Counted from the first letter of the stretch, positions 19,218 through 27,165 are shown. The stretch: DNA of 64,000 nt from CAKOSP01 sp964370545 (GCA_964370545.1 CAYJJQ010000002.1:1-64000), one strand, 5' to 3'. The notes: a model not told the origin generated them from the letters alone. Numbers and translations: made by a program.

Positions 19218-19958
19218 TTAATCACCACTTTCAATTAGAAGTAGCGCTATAGAAACATTATCTGTTCCTCCTCTAGCATTACACTTTCTAATTAACTTAC
19301 TTACTTTTTCTTCAATATTAAGTTCACTATCATTAAGCACTTTTTCTATATGTTGATCTGCTAGCATATTAGTCAATCCGTCACTACATAAAAGTATACC
19401 TTCACAATTTTGCTCTACATCAAAGATATCAATTTCAACACTTTTTGTAACACCTAAAGCTTTCATTAAAACATTTTTTTTAGGATGATTCTTGGCATCT
19501 TCTTCTGTAAGATTACCAGCTTCTATTAATAGTTCTACTAAAGTATGATCTTTGGTTACCTTATGTATTTTCTCATTTTTATATACATAACCGGACGAAT
19601 CTCCAATATTACCAATAATCATATATTCTTTAGTATATATAGCTACAACTAACGTTGTACCCATCCCTGTTGAATTATCATGGCTTCCAGCATATTCTAA
19701 AATATCTTTATTTATAATATTAACATTATCCTTAAGCCAGTTTACTGCATCTATCTTACTTCCAATAGAAGGACATTCTAAAAATCTTTTTCCTAAATGG
19801 GTTAAAGCCATTGCTGAAGCTACTTCGCCTTTCCTGTGACCTCCCATTCCATCAGATACTACTAAAAGATATTCACTATTTTGGTTTTTCAAAATAGTAA
19901 CACTATCTTCATTATGAGTTCTTACTTTTCCTGGATCCGTCAAATAAAATGTTTTCAT
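19218..19958 (-). CDS. stp: PP2C-family serine/threonine phosphatase
   Basis: 246 residues with PP2C motifs TDPGKVRTHNEDS, VVSDGMGGH, GNIGDSSGYV, TKDHTL and CSDGLTNML, and the metal-binding aspartates in place. It reverses PrkC phosphorylation (known as PrpC or Stp). The ATG overlaps the TGA stop of rlmN as ATGA, and GAGGTG lies 5 bases before it. The rlmN-stp-prkC-rsgA-rpe series is a conserved Bacilli operon. Confidence 0.96.
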   Translation of the reverse strand: MKTFYLTDPGKVRTHNEDSVTILKNQNSEYLLVVSDGMGGHRKGEVASAMALTHLGKRFLECPSIGSKIDAVNWLKDNVNIINKDILEYAGSHDNSTGMGTTLVVAIYTKEYMIIGNIGDSSGYVYKNEKIHKVTKDHTLVELLIEAGNLTEEDAKNHPKKNVLMKALGVTKSVEIDIFDVEQNCEGILLCSDGLTNMLADQHIEKVLNDSELNIEEKVSKLIRKCNARGGTDNVSIALLLIESGD

Positions 19959-20974
19959 TTATTCACCTCATTACTTCTTAGCTGTCCACATGCTGCTGAT
20001 ATTTTATCTCCAAATTTTTTTCTAATAGTTACATCTATTCCATTAACTTTTAATATATTACAAAAATTTCTTACTTTGTCTTCAGAACTAGCACTAAACT
20101 CTCCACTAGTTTCATTATATGGAATCAAATTAACATATACATTTATTCCTCTTAACAAATTAGCTAACTTCATTGCATCTTTTTCACTATCATTTATATT
20201 ATTAAGCATAACATATTCAATTGTTATGCGTCTACTAGTTTTCTCTAAATATATCTTCATTGATTTAATTAGTTCACTAATATTATAAACTTTATTAATA
20301 GGCATTATTTCATCTCTTGTTTTATCAAATGCACTATGTAACGATATTGCTAAATTAACTTGTAATGGAAATTCAGCAAATTCTAATATCTTTGGAACAA
20401 GACCACAAGTTGAAACGGTCATGTGTCTTGCACCAATTTCTAAACCTTTAGGTTCATTACATATCGTTAAAAATTTGATTATATTCTCATAATTATCAAA
20501 TGGCTCACCAATACCCATAATTACTATACTATTTATTTTTTTTCTTATATGTTTTTCAATTAATAATACTTGCTGAATCATTTCATAAGTCTCTAAGTTT
20601 CTAACTTTCTTAAGTTTGCCACTTTCACAGAACTTACAACCCATATTACATCCTACTTGACTTGAAATACATATTGATAAACCATAACGATGTTTCATCA
20701 ATACAGCTTCTATAAATTCACTATCATGAAGCTTAAATAAAAACTTGGCTACTTCTTCATCTTCTTCAATTTTTTGAATTGTAATAAAATCTGTCTTAAA
20801 ATCTGTTTTTAATTTATCTCTTAATTCAGTTTTAACATTTAAAAAATCATCAATATTGTATACTCGATGTCTATATAACCATTCAATAATTTGAGTTGCT
20901 TTAAACTTTTTCTCACCTATAGATTCAAAATAGTTTTCTAACTCTTTTTTTGTCAAATCAAAAATATTTCTCAT
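19955..20974 (-). CDS. rlmN: 23S rRNA (adenine-2503-C2)-methyltransferase
   Basis: 339 residues from the ATG at 20974. Radical SAM motif CNMGCKFC; other conserved blocks are VIMGIGEPFDNY, STCGLVP, INLAISLH-like and the late Cys in ISAACGQL. RlmN methylates A2503 of 23S rRNA and A37 of some tRNAs. No ribosome binding site is visible; instead an extended -10 (TGGTATAAT, hexamer at 20982-20987) ends 7 bases before the ATG, suggesting a leaderless transcript. It heads the rlmN-stp-prkC-rsgA-rpe series and ends in TGA, proving TGA is a stop in this genome. Confidence 0.95.
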   Translation of the reverse strand: MRNIFDLTKKELENYFESIGEKKFKATQIIEWLYRHRVYNIDDFLNVKTELRDKLKTDFKTDFITIQKIEEDEEVAKFLFKLHDSEFIEAVLMKHRYGLSICISSQVGCNMGCKFCESGKLKKVRNLETYEMIQQVLLIEKHIRKKINSIVIMGIGEPFDNYENIIKFLTICNEPKGLEIGARHMTVSTCGLVPKILEFAEFPLQVNLAISLHSAFDKTRDEIMPINKVYNISELIKSMKIYLEKTSRRITIEYVMLNNINDSEKDAMKLANLLRGINVYVNLIPYNETSGEFSASSEDKVRNFCNILKVNGIDVTIRKKFGDKISAACGQLRSNEVNK

Positions 20975-20981
20975 ATATATC

Positions 20982-20990
20982 ATTATACCA
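20982..20990 (-). promoter_or_regulatory. extended -10 promoter for a possibly leaderless rlmN mRNA
   Basis: TGGTATAAT on the minus strand. Transcription would start at or within a few bases of the ATG at 20974. A weak -35 (TTAAAA) lies 17 bases upstream. Confidence 0.5.
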
Positions 20991-21042
20991 CGAATTCTAA
21001 TCAATTTTAATATTTGCTTACAGAAAAATGTAAAGCAAAACA

Positions 21043-21066
21043 AAAAATCTCCTAAGAGATTTTAAA
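21043..21066 (-). terminator. terminator after yqeY
   Basis: AAAATCTC and GAGATTTT pair around CTAA/TTAG, overlapping the yqeY stop, followed by TTTTGTTTTG in the minus direction. Confidence 0.7.
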
Positions 21067-21502
21067 GTTTTGATAATCTATCTTTTATTAAGCTAGAAAC
21101 TAGCGACATATCAGCATTTTCAATACTTTCAGATGCCATTTTCATGCACTGTCCCATATCTTTCATACCAGTCGGATTAATTTCTCCAAATATTTCATCA
21201 AGTTTAGCATTAATTTGTTCTTCTGTAAGTTCTTCAGGTAAATAAACATTCAATAATTCTATTTCCTTCTTAAGATTATTACATTCTTCTGTTTTATTAT
21301 ACTTTTCAAATTCACTTAAAGAATCTTTTCTAACTTTAACTTGTTTTTTAATTACAGCTAAAGATTCTTCTAAAGTTAATTCACTTTTTTTATTTATAGT
21401 TTCATTTTGTAAAGCACTTTTCAACATTCTAAGAACTGATAATTTAAACTTGTCGCCACTTTTCATAGCTATTTTGATTTCTTCACCAATATTATTTAAC
21501 AT
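21062..21502 (-). CDS. yqeY: GatB/YqeY domain protein
   Basis: 146 residues from the ATG at 21502, which has AAGGA 9 bases upstream; an ATG three codons earlier sits on top of that site. The pattern MKSGDKFKLSVLRMLKSAL, Q-VKVRKDS, YLPEELTEEQ and MGQCMKMA matches YqeY, a stand-alone version of the helical tail domain of GatB that is thought to bind tRNA. Exact role unknown. Downstream of rpsU by 12 bases, as in many Bacilli (rpsU-yqeY). Confidence 0.93.
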   Translation of the reverse strand: MLNNIGEEIKIAMKSGDKFKLSVLRMLKSALQNETINKKSELTLEESLAVIKKQVKVRKDSLSEFEKYNKTEECNNLKKEIELLNVYLPEELTEEQINAKLDEIFGEINPTGMKDMGQCMKMASESIENADMSLVSSLIKDRLSKL

Positions 21503-21514
21503 GTTTATCATTCC

Positions 21515-21700
21515 TTACCCACGTGATTTTTTACGTGAATTTTTAATGCCTTCTTTTTTTTCGTTTCTTCTTTTTACCCCAGGTTTTTCATAGTGTTTTC
21601 TTTTTTTTAGTTCTGAAAGGACGCCGCTTTTAGCAACACCAGCTTTAAATTTTTTTAAAGCTCCTTCAACGTTTCCGTCTTTAACTACTACTTTTGTCAT
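21515..21700 (-). CDS. rpsU: 30S ribosomal protein S21
   Basis: 61 residues from the ATG at 21700, preceded by GGGAGGG. TKVVVKDGNVEGALKKFK followed by a very basic tail (KRRNEKKEGIKNSRKKSRG) is typical S21. Frame continues upstream to 21757 without a ribosome binding site, so the longer form is rejected. First gene of the rpsU-yqeY unit. Confidence 0.95.
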   Translation of the reverse strand: MTKVVVKDGNVEGALKKFKAGVAKSGVLSELKKRKHYEKPGVKRRNEKKEGIKNSRKKSRG

Positions 21701-21761
21701 TTTCGCCCTCCCTTCGTTTTCGTAATATATTATATCACTTATAAAAAAAACATACAATAGA

Positions 21762-21789
21762 AAATACCGAATTTTTCGGTATTTTTTTA
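21762..21789 (-). terminator. terminator of the bacteriocin operon
   Basis: AAATACCGAA and TTCGGTATTT form a strong stem right after the second peptide gene's stop at 21790. The plus-strand side has the longer T tract, so it may also insulate the other direction. Confidence 0.7.
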
Positions 21790-21948
21790 TTAACAGTAGT
21801 TTTTTGTTTTAGCCCTTCTGATTGCAGAACCTATTTCTTGGCCTATTTCGAATATAGATCCAAAGAATTTAGCTAAACCATCAAACAAAGATGCACTTAA
21901 GGATAATCCCCCATAAACACTGCTAAGTTCCTCGTTATTTAACTTCAT
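21790..21948 (-). CDS. double-glycine leader peptide, putative bacteriocin peptide 2
   Basis: 52 codons. The leader MKLNNEELSSVYGG fits the double-glycine consensus (LxxxELxxVxGG) recognised by C39 peptidases. The predicted mature part has 38 residues: an amphipathic or hydrophobic stretch with GLAKFFG, a GxxxG motif (GQEIG), then a basic end with a single Cys in NYC. The ATG overlaps the stop of peptide 1 (TAATG), so the two are translationally coupled, as is usual for two-peptide class II bacteriocins. I recognise no homologue; the activity is inferred from leader, size and operon. Confidence 0.72.
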   Translation of the reverse strand: MKLNNEELSSVYGGLSLSASLFDGLAKFFGSIFEIGQEIGSAIRRAKTKNYC

Positions 21949-22088
21949 TAATCATTACAACTGGACGGATTTGTAAAGCCACTAAAGATTCCACTTATAG
22001 CAATGATACCACTGATAATTGCAAACCCCCATGCAAGAGCACTTCCACCATTAATATTGTTTAATTCATTTGTTGTTAGTTTATTCAC
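21948..22088 (-). CDS. double-glycine leader peptide, putative bacteriocin peptide 1
   Basis: 46 codons from a GTG at 22088 with AAAGGAGAG 4-5 bases upstream. The leader MNKLTTNELNNINGG matches the consensus LTxxELxxIxGG exactly. The predicted mature peptide has 31 residues: a hydrophobic helix with glycines spaced for helix packing (GIIAISG and GIFSG, the latter a GxxxG), then a polar tail NPSSCND with one Cys. It lies 11 bases after the accessory gene and overlaps peptide 2 by one base. No homologue recognised; a membrane-active peptide or signal peptide are both possible. Confidence 0.72.
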   Translation of the reverse strand: MNKLTTNELNNINGGSALAWGFAIISGIIAISGIFSGFTNPSSCND

Positions 22089-22099
22089 GTCTCTCCTTT

Positions 22100-22513
22100 C
22101 TAAAATATTTTGTTTACTATTTTATTTATTATTCTTTCCTCATTATAATAAAACTTTAAATCTATAATTTCATTTTCTTTTATATCATAATCAATCTTTA
22201 TAATTATTTCTTGATAAATATTATTATTTATATCTACTTCTAAACTGCCATAACTTATTATTTCATATGTATACTTTTCTTTATTATTATCAATTAACAA
22301 ATAATTACTATTTTTAACTGTATCAGAGTTCTCTTTCAATATTTTTATTGCTATGTAATTATTCGAATTAATTGCTACTACATTTAAAGTATCATAACAT
22401 TTAATAAATATAGTTATTAGTATAAAAGTAATTATTAATAAACCTATCATGATTTCTATAAAATATTTTTTATATTTTATATTTAATAGATCTTGATAGT
22501 TATAATCATACAT
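22100..22513 (-). CDS. small membrane-anchored accessory protein of the peptide exporter (mini-HlyD-like)
   Basis: 137 residues: a short cytoplasmic start, one membrane span near residues 20-38, then a beta-rich domain with the pattern YEIISYGSLEVDINNNIYQEIIIKID...NEIIDLKFYYNEERII. This resembles the lipoyl-/barrel-end region of HlyD-family adaptor proteins without their long coiled coil. Bacteriocin exporters of the C39 type normally work with such an adaptor. It overlaps the transporter gene by eight bases and precedes the peptide genes. It could alternatively be the immunity protein, since no other candidate is present. Confidence 0.5.
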   Translation of the reverse strand: MYDYNYQDLLNIKYKKYFIEIMIGLLIITFILITIFIKCYDTLNVVAINSNNYIAIKILKENSDTVKNSNYLLIDNNKEKYTYEIISYGSLEVDINNNIYQEIIIKIDYDIKENEIIDLKFYYNEERIINKIVNKIF

Positions 22514-24545
22514 ACACTATTTCCTTAAACTGTTTACTTAAATCTTTGTGACTGATATATATAATTGTTTTATCAAAAAAATATTTTTTTAAATTTTTTA
22601 TAATATTTAGTTCAGTTTCTAAATCAACTTCACTTAACGCTTCATCTATAATTAATACTTTAAAGTTATTCATACAAGCTCTTGCAAGTACTATTCTTTG
22701 TTTTTCACCTCCAGAAAAGTTATTAGTATCCATTTCTAAAAATGAATCATATCTAAGTAGTTTGTTTTTTAGAATTTCATCTATATTACATAATTTACAT
22801 ATTTTATCAAATTCAGTTAAATCATAATCTGTAAAAAACTCTATATTATTTCTTAAAGTATCTGTATATAAATGTTCTCTTTGAGATACATACATAATAT
22901 TTTTTCTAATTGTTTTTAAAGTTAAATCTTTAATATTTATACCTCCTATTATAATTTCTCCTTGATAATTATCTTCGTGCTTTAAAAGTAATTTACAAAG
23001 AGAACTTTTACCTGATCCACTTTTTCCACTTAGAAATATATGTTTACCTTCTTTTATGTTTATACTATAATTTTCTAGTATATTACTAAAATCATTATAA
23101 CCAAACATTATATTTTTAATATCTATATCCCAATTATTTAATAACTGCTCATTAAGTTCGTTTTCTCCTTCTATATTCATGAACTCATTTAATTTAAAAA
23201 TAGATGCTTTAACTCCATTATACTTAGGAATATTATCTATTAAATTTTTAATAGGCTCAAAAAATATATTAGTAAGCAAGTTAAATGTAATAAGATCTTC
23301 AATAGTAATATGATTATTATATATTTGATAAAATCCTACTGTATTTATTAAGTAAAACCCCACTTCATTAGTAAAGTATTTAATGTTATTTTGCAAATTA
23401 TTTATTTTTCCAATGCTGAAACTGTTATGTATATATTTTACTGCTGAGTATTCAATTTGCTTTAATATCACATTTACTTTATCTAAATTTTTAATATTAT
23501 TTAACATGGTTACACTTTCTATAACTTTTGTATTAAGCGTTGCATGATATTCTTTATTTAGTAAAATACTTTTATATATTATTTTACTAAATATTAATCC
23601 TACAATTAAATAAATTATCAATATTAATAAAAGAATAATAAAAAGATTAATATTAATTATAAATAATATAGGAATTGCTGTAAGCATCAAAATAAAATCT
23701 AAAGACATAGAAATAATTATATCTATAAATAGTGTTTTTATATGGCCTATTTCACTAAATCTTGTAATGATTTCACCTACAGATTTTGATGCTATCACTT
23801 TTGAAGGAAGCCTTAATATGTGATTTATAAATTCACTGAATAATTTGGTATCTAAATTTTTATTTAAATACGTTTCATACATTGTTCTTGTGAATTTTAA
23901 TAAACACTTTAATAAAGTAATTATTAAAAAGAATAGACAAATAAATTTTATGTAATTTAAATCTTTATTCATATTTTGACTAATAATTTTAAAATAAAAA
24001 CTTGAACTAATTACTAATATAGTATAAAAAATACTACATACTATTAAGCTAATAAATAGTTTCTTTTCATATTTTATTAAATTTAATAGCAAAGTAAATA
24101 TTTTATTATCTGATTTTAGTATAACAATTTTATTTCTAGGATAAAAATGAAGTACTGTACCTGTCCATTCTTTAATAAAAGTTTCTTTACTTAATATTTT
24201 TTTACCACATGCTGGATCCATAACTATTACATTATTATTTTTATATTCGTATAATACTATAAAGTGATTTAACCCATTTACTATTACATGACATATTACT
24301 GGTAAATTAATATTTTTATTAAAGAAATTATCTTTATCATATTTGTAACCACTTGCATCAAAACCATAATTATTACCGGCTTTAATTAGATTATATGCAG
24401 TAGTTCCCTTATAATCAGTTTTTGCATCTATTTTTATTTTTTCTAAAGGTACATAACCATTATAATATTTGATGATAGATAATAATGATGCTGGTCCACA
24501 ATCTTTTTGACTAGCTTGCTTAACAACTTCAATCTTTTTTTTCAT
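22506..24545 (-). CDS. peptidase-containing bacteriocin ABC exporter (C39)
   Basis: 679 residues from the ATG at 24545 (GAAGGGAG upstream; the longer start at 24563 lacks one). Residues 1-130 are a C39 cysteine peptidase with intact active site: the oxyanion Gln and Cys in QASQKDCGPASL, His in NHFIVLYEY, Asp in VMDPA. Six membrane spans follow (about 155-420), then the ABC ATPase: Walker A GKSGSGKSS, signature FSGGEKQR, Walker B VLIIDEALSE. Such proteins cut double-glycine leaders and export the mature peptide. Two matching precursors are encoded downstream in the same operon. Confidence 0.93.
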   Translation of the reverse strand: MKKKIEVVKQASQKDCGPASLLSIIKYYNGYVPLEKIKIDAKTDYKGTTAYNLIKAGNNYGFDASGYKYDKDNFFNKNINLPVICHVIVNGLNHFIVLYEYKNNNVIVMDPACGKKILSKETFIKEWTGTVLHFYPRNKIVILKSDNKIFTLLLNLIKYEKKLFISLIVCSIFYTILVISSSFYFKIISQNMNKDLNYIKFICLFFLIITLLKCLLKFTRTMYETYLNKNLDTKLFSEFINHILRLPSKVIASKSVGEIITRFSEIGHIKTLFIDIIISMSLDFILMLTAIPILFIININLFIILLLILIIYLIVGLIFSKIIYKSILLNKEYHATLNTKVIESVTMLNNIKNLDKVNVILKQIEYSAVKYIHNSFSIGKINNLQNNIKYFTNEVGFYLINTVGFYQIYNNHITIEDLITFNLLTNIFFEPIKNLIDNIPKYNGVKASIFKLNEFMNIEGENELNEQLLNNWDIDIKNIMFGYNDFSNILENYSINIKEGKHIFLSGKSGSGKSSLCKLLLKHEDNYQGEIIIGGINIKDLTLKTIRKNIMYVSQREHLYTDTLRNNIEFFTDYDLTEFDKICKLCNIDEILKNKLLRYDSFLEMDTNNFSGGEKQRIVLARACMNNFKVLIIDEALSEVDLETELNIIKNLKKYFFDKTIIYISHKDLSKQFKEIVYV

Positions 24546-24650
24546 TACTTCTCCCTTCAACACTTATATACCCAATAAACTATTTATTTCCTTTTTTTGA
24601 ATATATTTTTTTTATAAACATAATATTTAATGTAATCTGGAGGAATAAAT

Positions 24651-25139
24651 ATGATTAATAAACAAAATTTGTGGTTTGTAACTCTTTTTTCATTAATTTT
24701 AGTACTAGGAATTTATTATGTAACTCTTGGTGATGAAAACTTGATAGTTGATAACATAGTAGATAATTCCAGTCCTGTTATTAGCGTTGAAGATAGTGAT
24801 GTACTTTTAGCTTTAAAAGTAGCAGAAGATGAAGCAGTAATGGAAAAAATAGCATCTTATGAAGCTATTTTATTAGATAATACTGCTAGCCTAGAAGAAA
24901 AGAATGATGCTTATGATAATTTGCAAGAAATAAACACGATGAAAACTAAAGCCGAAGATATTGAAAAAATACTTAAAGAAACTTATGAACTTGAATCCTT
25001 TGTAAAAATACTTAGCGATCAAATAAATGTTACTATTGCTGGAGATAAACATGATTCTACTTTAGCTAATAATATTATTAGAACAATACAAAATATGTAT
25101 GATAAACAAATGTATATAACAGTTAAGTTTCAAGGATAA
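24651..25139 (+). CDS. spoIIIAH: SpoIIIAH-like stage III sporulation protein
   Basis: 162 residues: one N-terminal membrane span (about 8-25), an acidic linker, a predicted helix with TASLEEKNDAYDNLQEINTM, and a C-terminal ring-building domain (YELESFVKILSDQINVTI...ANNIIRTIQ...YITVKF). This order and the KNDAY/NEIN and A-xx-IIR-x-IQ patterns match SpoIIIAH, which in spore formers sits in the mother-cell membrane and joins SpoIIQ to build the feeding channel to the forespore. GGAGG lies upstream of the ATG. The rest of the spoIIIA operon is not next to it, unlike in Bacillus; gerE and gerM follow on the same strand. Confidence 0.82.
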   Translation: MINKQNLWFVTLFSLILVLGIYYVTLGDENLIVDNIVDNSSPVISVEDSDVLLALKVAEDEAVMEKIASYEAILLDNTASLEEKNDAYDNLQEINTMKTKAEDIEKILKETYELESFVKILSDQINVTIAGDKHDSTLANNIIRTIQNMYDKQMYITVKFQG

Positions 25140-25154
25140 AACCCCGCACGATAC

Positions 25155-25191
25155 CACTTTCTTTACATAAAATACTATGGGAAAGAAAGTG
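25155..25191 (+). promoter_or_regulatory. hairpin overlapping the gerE ribosome binding region
   Basis: CACTTTCTTT (25155-25164) and AAAGAAAGTG (25182-25191) are perfectly complementary with a 17-base loop. The 3' arm overlaps the GTGAGG preceding the ATG at 25198, so folding could mask the site. Could also be a weak terminator for spoIIIAH, but there is no T tract. Confidence 0.4.
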
Positions 25192-25197
25192 AGGATT

Positions 25198-25404
25198 ATG
25201 AAAAAAAGCATATTAACCATTAGGGAAAAGGAAATATTTGATTTACTAGTTCTTAATCACTCAACTAAAGATATAGCAGATAAATTAATGATAAGTGAAA
25301 AAACTGTACGAAATCATATATCTAATACAATGCAAAAGTTAGAGGTTAAAGGAAGAGCTGGAGCTATCGTTGAACTTTTAAAATTAGGCGAAATAAATTT
25401 ATAA
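25198..25404 (+). CDS. gerE: GerE-type LuxR-family transcription regulator
   Basis: 68 residues from the ATG at 25198 (an ATG at 25177 has no ribosome binding site). The whole protein is a LuxR-type helix-turn-helix: LTIREKEIFDLLVLNHSTK, DIADKLMISEKTVRNHIS, QKLEVKGRAGAIVELLKLGE. Size and sequence follow Bacillus GerE (74 residues) closely, including SEKTVRNHISN and the VELLxxGE end. GerE is the last mother-cell regulator of sporulation and controls coat genes. Without the receiver domain of ordinary LuxR regulators, GerE is the best fit. Terminator follows. Confidence 0.8.
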   Translation: MKKSILTIREKEIFDLLVLNHSTKDIADKLMISEKTVRNHISNTMQKLEVKGRAGAIVELLKLGEINL

Positions 25405-25424
25405 GCACTTATGTGCTTTTTTTT
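25403..25424 (+). terminator. terminator after gerE
   Basis: AAGCAC and GTGCTT pair around TTAT, followed by eight T. Confidence 0.75.
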
Positions 25425-25477
25425 ATAATTTAGTTATAACTTGAAAATATATTAATATATTTTATTAAGGTGAAAAA

Positions 25478-26413
25478 ATGCTAAAAAAAAATGCTATTAA
25501 AAGAATATTAATATCGACACTTGCCCTACTTATATTATTATGTGTTTACATGTTTCCAGAAAAAAATAACGATATTAGTAGTGATATAAACTATATAAAT
25601 GCCGTGAAAATGCCAATTTATTTAATTGATAAGAATGGTTTTGTTTCTAGAATTAATATTCTAAAAAATACTGAAGAAATAAATAACAGCATTAAAGAAG
25701 TTATTAATTATTTAACCATAGGGTCAATCAAATCTGACTATATTCCATCTGATTTTAAAGCTATAATTCCAGAAAACACTAAATTATTAGATATGAGTTT
25801 AGAAAATAAATTACTTAAATTAAATTTTAGCAAAGAGTTTTTTAATGTTCCTTTAGAAGATGAAGTTAAACTAATAGAAAGTATTATTTTTTCATTATGT
25901 GAATTTAGTCAAGTAGATAAAATCATGATATTCGTTGAAGAAAATCATTTAAATGTTTTGCCTCATAGTAAAAAAGCTTTACCTCAAGTATTGGATAAGA
26001 CATTTGGAATAAATAAAGTTTATGATTTAACTAGTTTAAAAAATGTAGAACATACTACTAATTATTATTTAGGAAAAAGTGAAGATTTTACATACTATAT
26101 TCCTATTTCAAAATATGAAAATTCTAATTTAGAAAAAGTAGAAATAATTATTAACAATTTAAAAACCACTCCTGTTAATCAAACTAATTTAATTAGTTAT
26201 TTAAAAGCCACTGCCACTTTAGAATCATACGAAGTCTTAGAGCAAACAATAAGCCTAAGTTTTAATAATAAACTAATTGCAGATTTATCTGATAATCAAA
26301 TATTAGAGGAAGTTAAGTACTCTATTTATTTATCAATTAGAGATACATACAACGTAAAAGCAGTGCTTTTTGAATTTGAAAATGAAAAAAATTTATCAGT
26401 TTTACTTGATTAA
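25478..26413 (+). CDS. gerM: GerM-like protein with two GerMN domains
   Basis: 311 residues. An N-terminal span (about 8-27) is followed by two related domains (about 45-160 and 185-305), each with the strand-helix pattern of GerMN: INNSIKEVINYLTIG...SDFKAIIPENTKLLDMSLENKLLKLNFSKEF in the first and EKVEIIINNLKT...LISYLKATATLESYEVLEQTISLSFNN in the second. GerM is a spore protein needed in Bacillus for forespore engulfment/germination; it helps localise SpoIIQ, the partner of SpoIIIAH. AAGGTG precedes the ATG. Nearby spoIIIAH and gerE support a spore role. No lipobox Cys is seen, so it is membrane-anchored rather than a lipoprotein. Confidence 0.82.
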   Translation: MLKKNAIKRILISTLALLILLCVYMFPEKNNDISSDINYINAVKMPIYLIDKNGFVSRINILKNTEEINNSIKEVINYLTIGSIKSDYIPSDFKAIIPENTKLLDMSLENKLLKLNFSKEFFNVPLEDEVKLIESIIFSLCEFSQVDKIMIFVEENHLNVLPHSKKALPQVLDKTFGINKVYDLTSLKNVEHTTNYYLGKSEDFTYYIPISKYENSNLEKVEIIINNLKTTPVNQTNLISYLKATATLESYEVLEQTISLSFNNKLIADLSDNQILEEVKYSIYLSIRDTYNVKAVLFEFENEKNLSVLLD

Positions 26414-26434
26414 TTCGACCTTTGGGTGTATAAT
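26406..26434 (+). promoter_or_regulatory. promoter of the tRNA-Arg gene
   Basis: TTGATT (26406-26411), 17-base spacer, TATAAT (26429-26434), ending 15 bases before the tRNA. It overlaps the stop codon of gerM. Confidence 0.7.
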
Positions 26435-26449
26435 TATATCTAGTCAGTT

Positions 26450-26526
26450 GTTCCCGTAGCTCAGCTGGATAGAGCATACGCCTTCTAAGCGTACGGTCAA
26501 AGGTTCGAATCCTTTCGGGAACGCCA
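26450..26526 (+). tRNA. tRNA-Arg (anticodon TCT)
   Basis: 77 bases with a full cloverleaf: acceptor stem GTTCCCG/CGGGAAC, D arm with AGCTCAGCTGGATAGAGC, anticodon stem TACGC/GCGTA with loop CTTCTAA (TCT anticodon reading AGA), T arm with GGTTCGAATCC, discriminator G and encoded CCA. It decodes the AGA codon heavily used in this AT-rich genome. Confidence 0.95.
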
Positions 26527-26540
26527 TTAGTAATTAAAAG

Positions 26541-26565
26541 CTTAAGAGTGATCTTAAGTTTTTTT
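26541..26565 (+). terminator. terminator after tRNA-Arg
   Basis: CTTAAGA and TCTTAAG pair around GTGA, followed by seven T. Confidence 0.75.
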
Positions 26566-26588
26566 ATTTTATACAAAGAAAAAAGAGC

Positions 26589-27152
26589 TTACGCTCTTCC
26601 TGAATAACTACCATCTTTTGTAGATATAATAATTTTTTCACCTTGCTCAATAAAAAGAGGTACTTTAACAGTATATCCTGTTTCTATTTTAGCATCTTTA
26701 GTAACATTACCTGAAGCAGTATTACCTTTAACTGCAGGTTCAGCTTCAATTATTTCAAATTCAATTTTCTCAGGTAAATTAATACCAATAATTTCATTTT
26801 CAAAATATTCAATACCTATAGATAAGCCTTCTTTTATATATGGAAGTTTATCTTTTAAAACATCTTTCGATATTTCTGTTTGTTCATAAGTTTCATTATT
26901 CATAAATACTAGATTATCTCCTGATGCATATAAATACTGAGCATCTACTTTATCAATATGAGCTTTTTGAACTTTAATATTAGTATTAAATGTTTCTTCA
27001 ATTGTTGAATTAGTTCTTAAATTTCTAAGTTTAATTCTAACAAATGCTGGACCTTTACCAGGTTTAACATGTTGAAATTCTTGAATTAAATAAAGATTAT
27101 TATCAATAATAACAGTCATTCCATTTTTTATATCATTAATATGTATATTCAT
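26589..27152 (-). CDS. efp: elongation factor P
   Basis: 187 residues, the usual length, with the three barrel domains of EF-P. The tip loop of domain I reads VKPGKGPAFVRIK, so the modifiable Lys is present in the PGKG context seen in Bacillus-type EF-P. C-terminal motif GDKIEV-like is represented by GEKIIISTKDGSYSGRA. EF-P relieves ribosome stalling on polyproline, which is relevant here because of the Pro-rich repeat protein at 39534-40618. AGGAG precedes the ATG. Confidence 0.96.
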   Translation of the reverse strand: MNIHINDIKNGMTVIIDNNLYLIQEFQHVKPGKGPAFVRIKLRNLRTNSTIEETFNTNIKVQKAHIDKVDAQYLYASGDNLVFMNNETYEQTEISKDVLKDKLPYIKEGLSIGIEYFENEIIGINLPEKIEFEIIEAEPAVKGNTASGNVTKDAKIETGYTVKVPLFIEQGEKIIISTKDGSYSGRA

Positions 27153-27165
27153 TTCTTAACTCCTA

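Noticed and set aside
19955..19958. Possibility of the Mycoplasma code with TGA as Trp
   Set aside because: rlmN ends with TGA exactly where stp begins, and tryptophans are written TGG.
26337..26576. Minus-strand frame of 79 codons antisense to tRNA-Arg, reading GVPERIRTFDRTLRRR
   Set aside because: This is the well-known false protein produced by translating the antisense of a tRNA gene.
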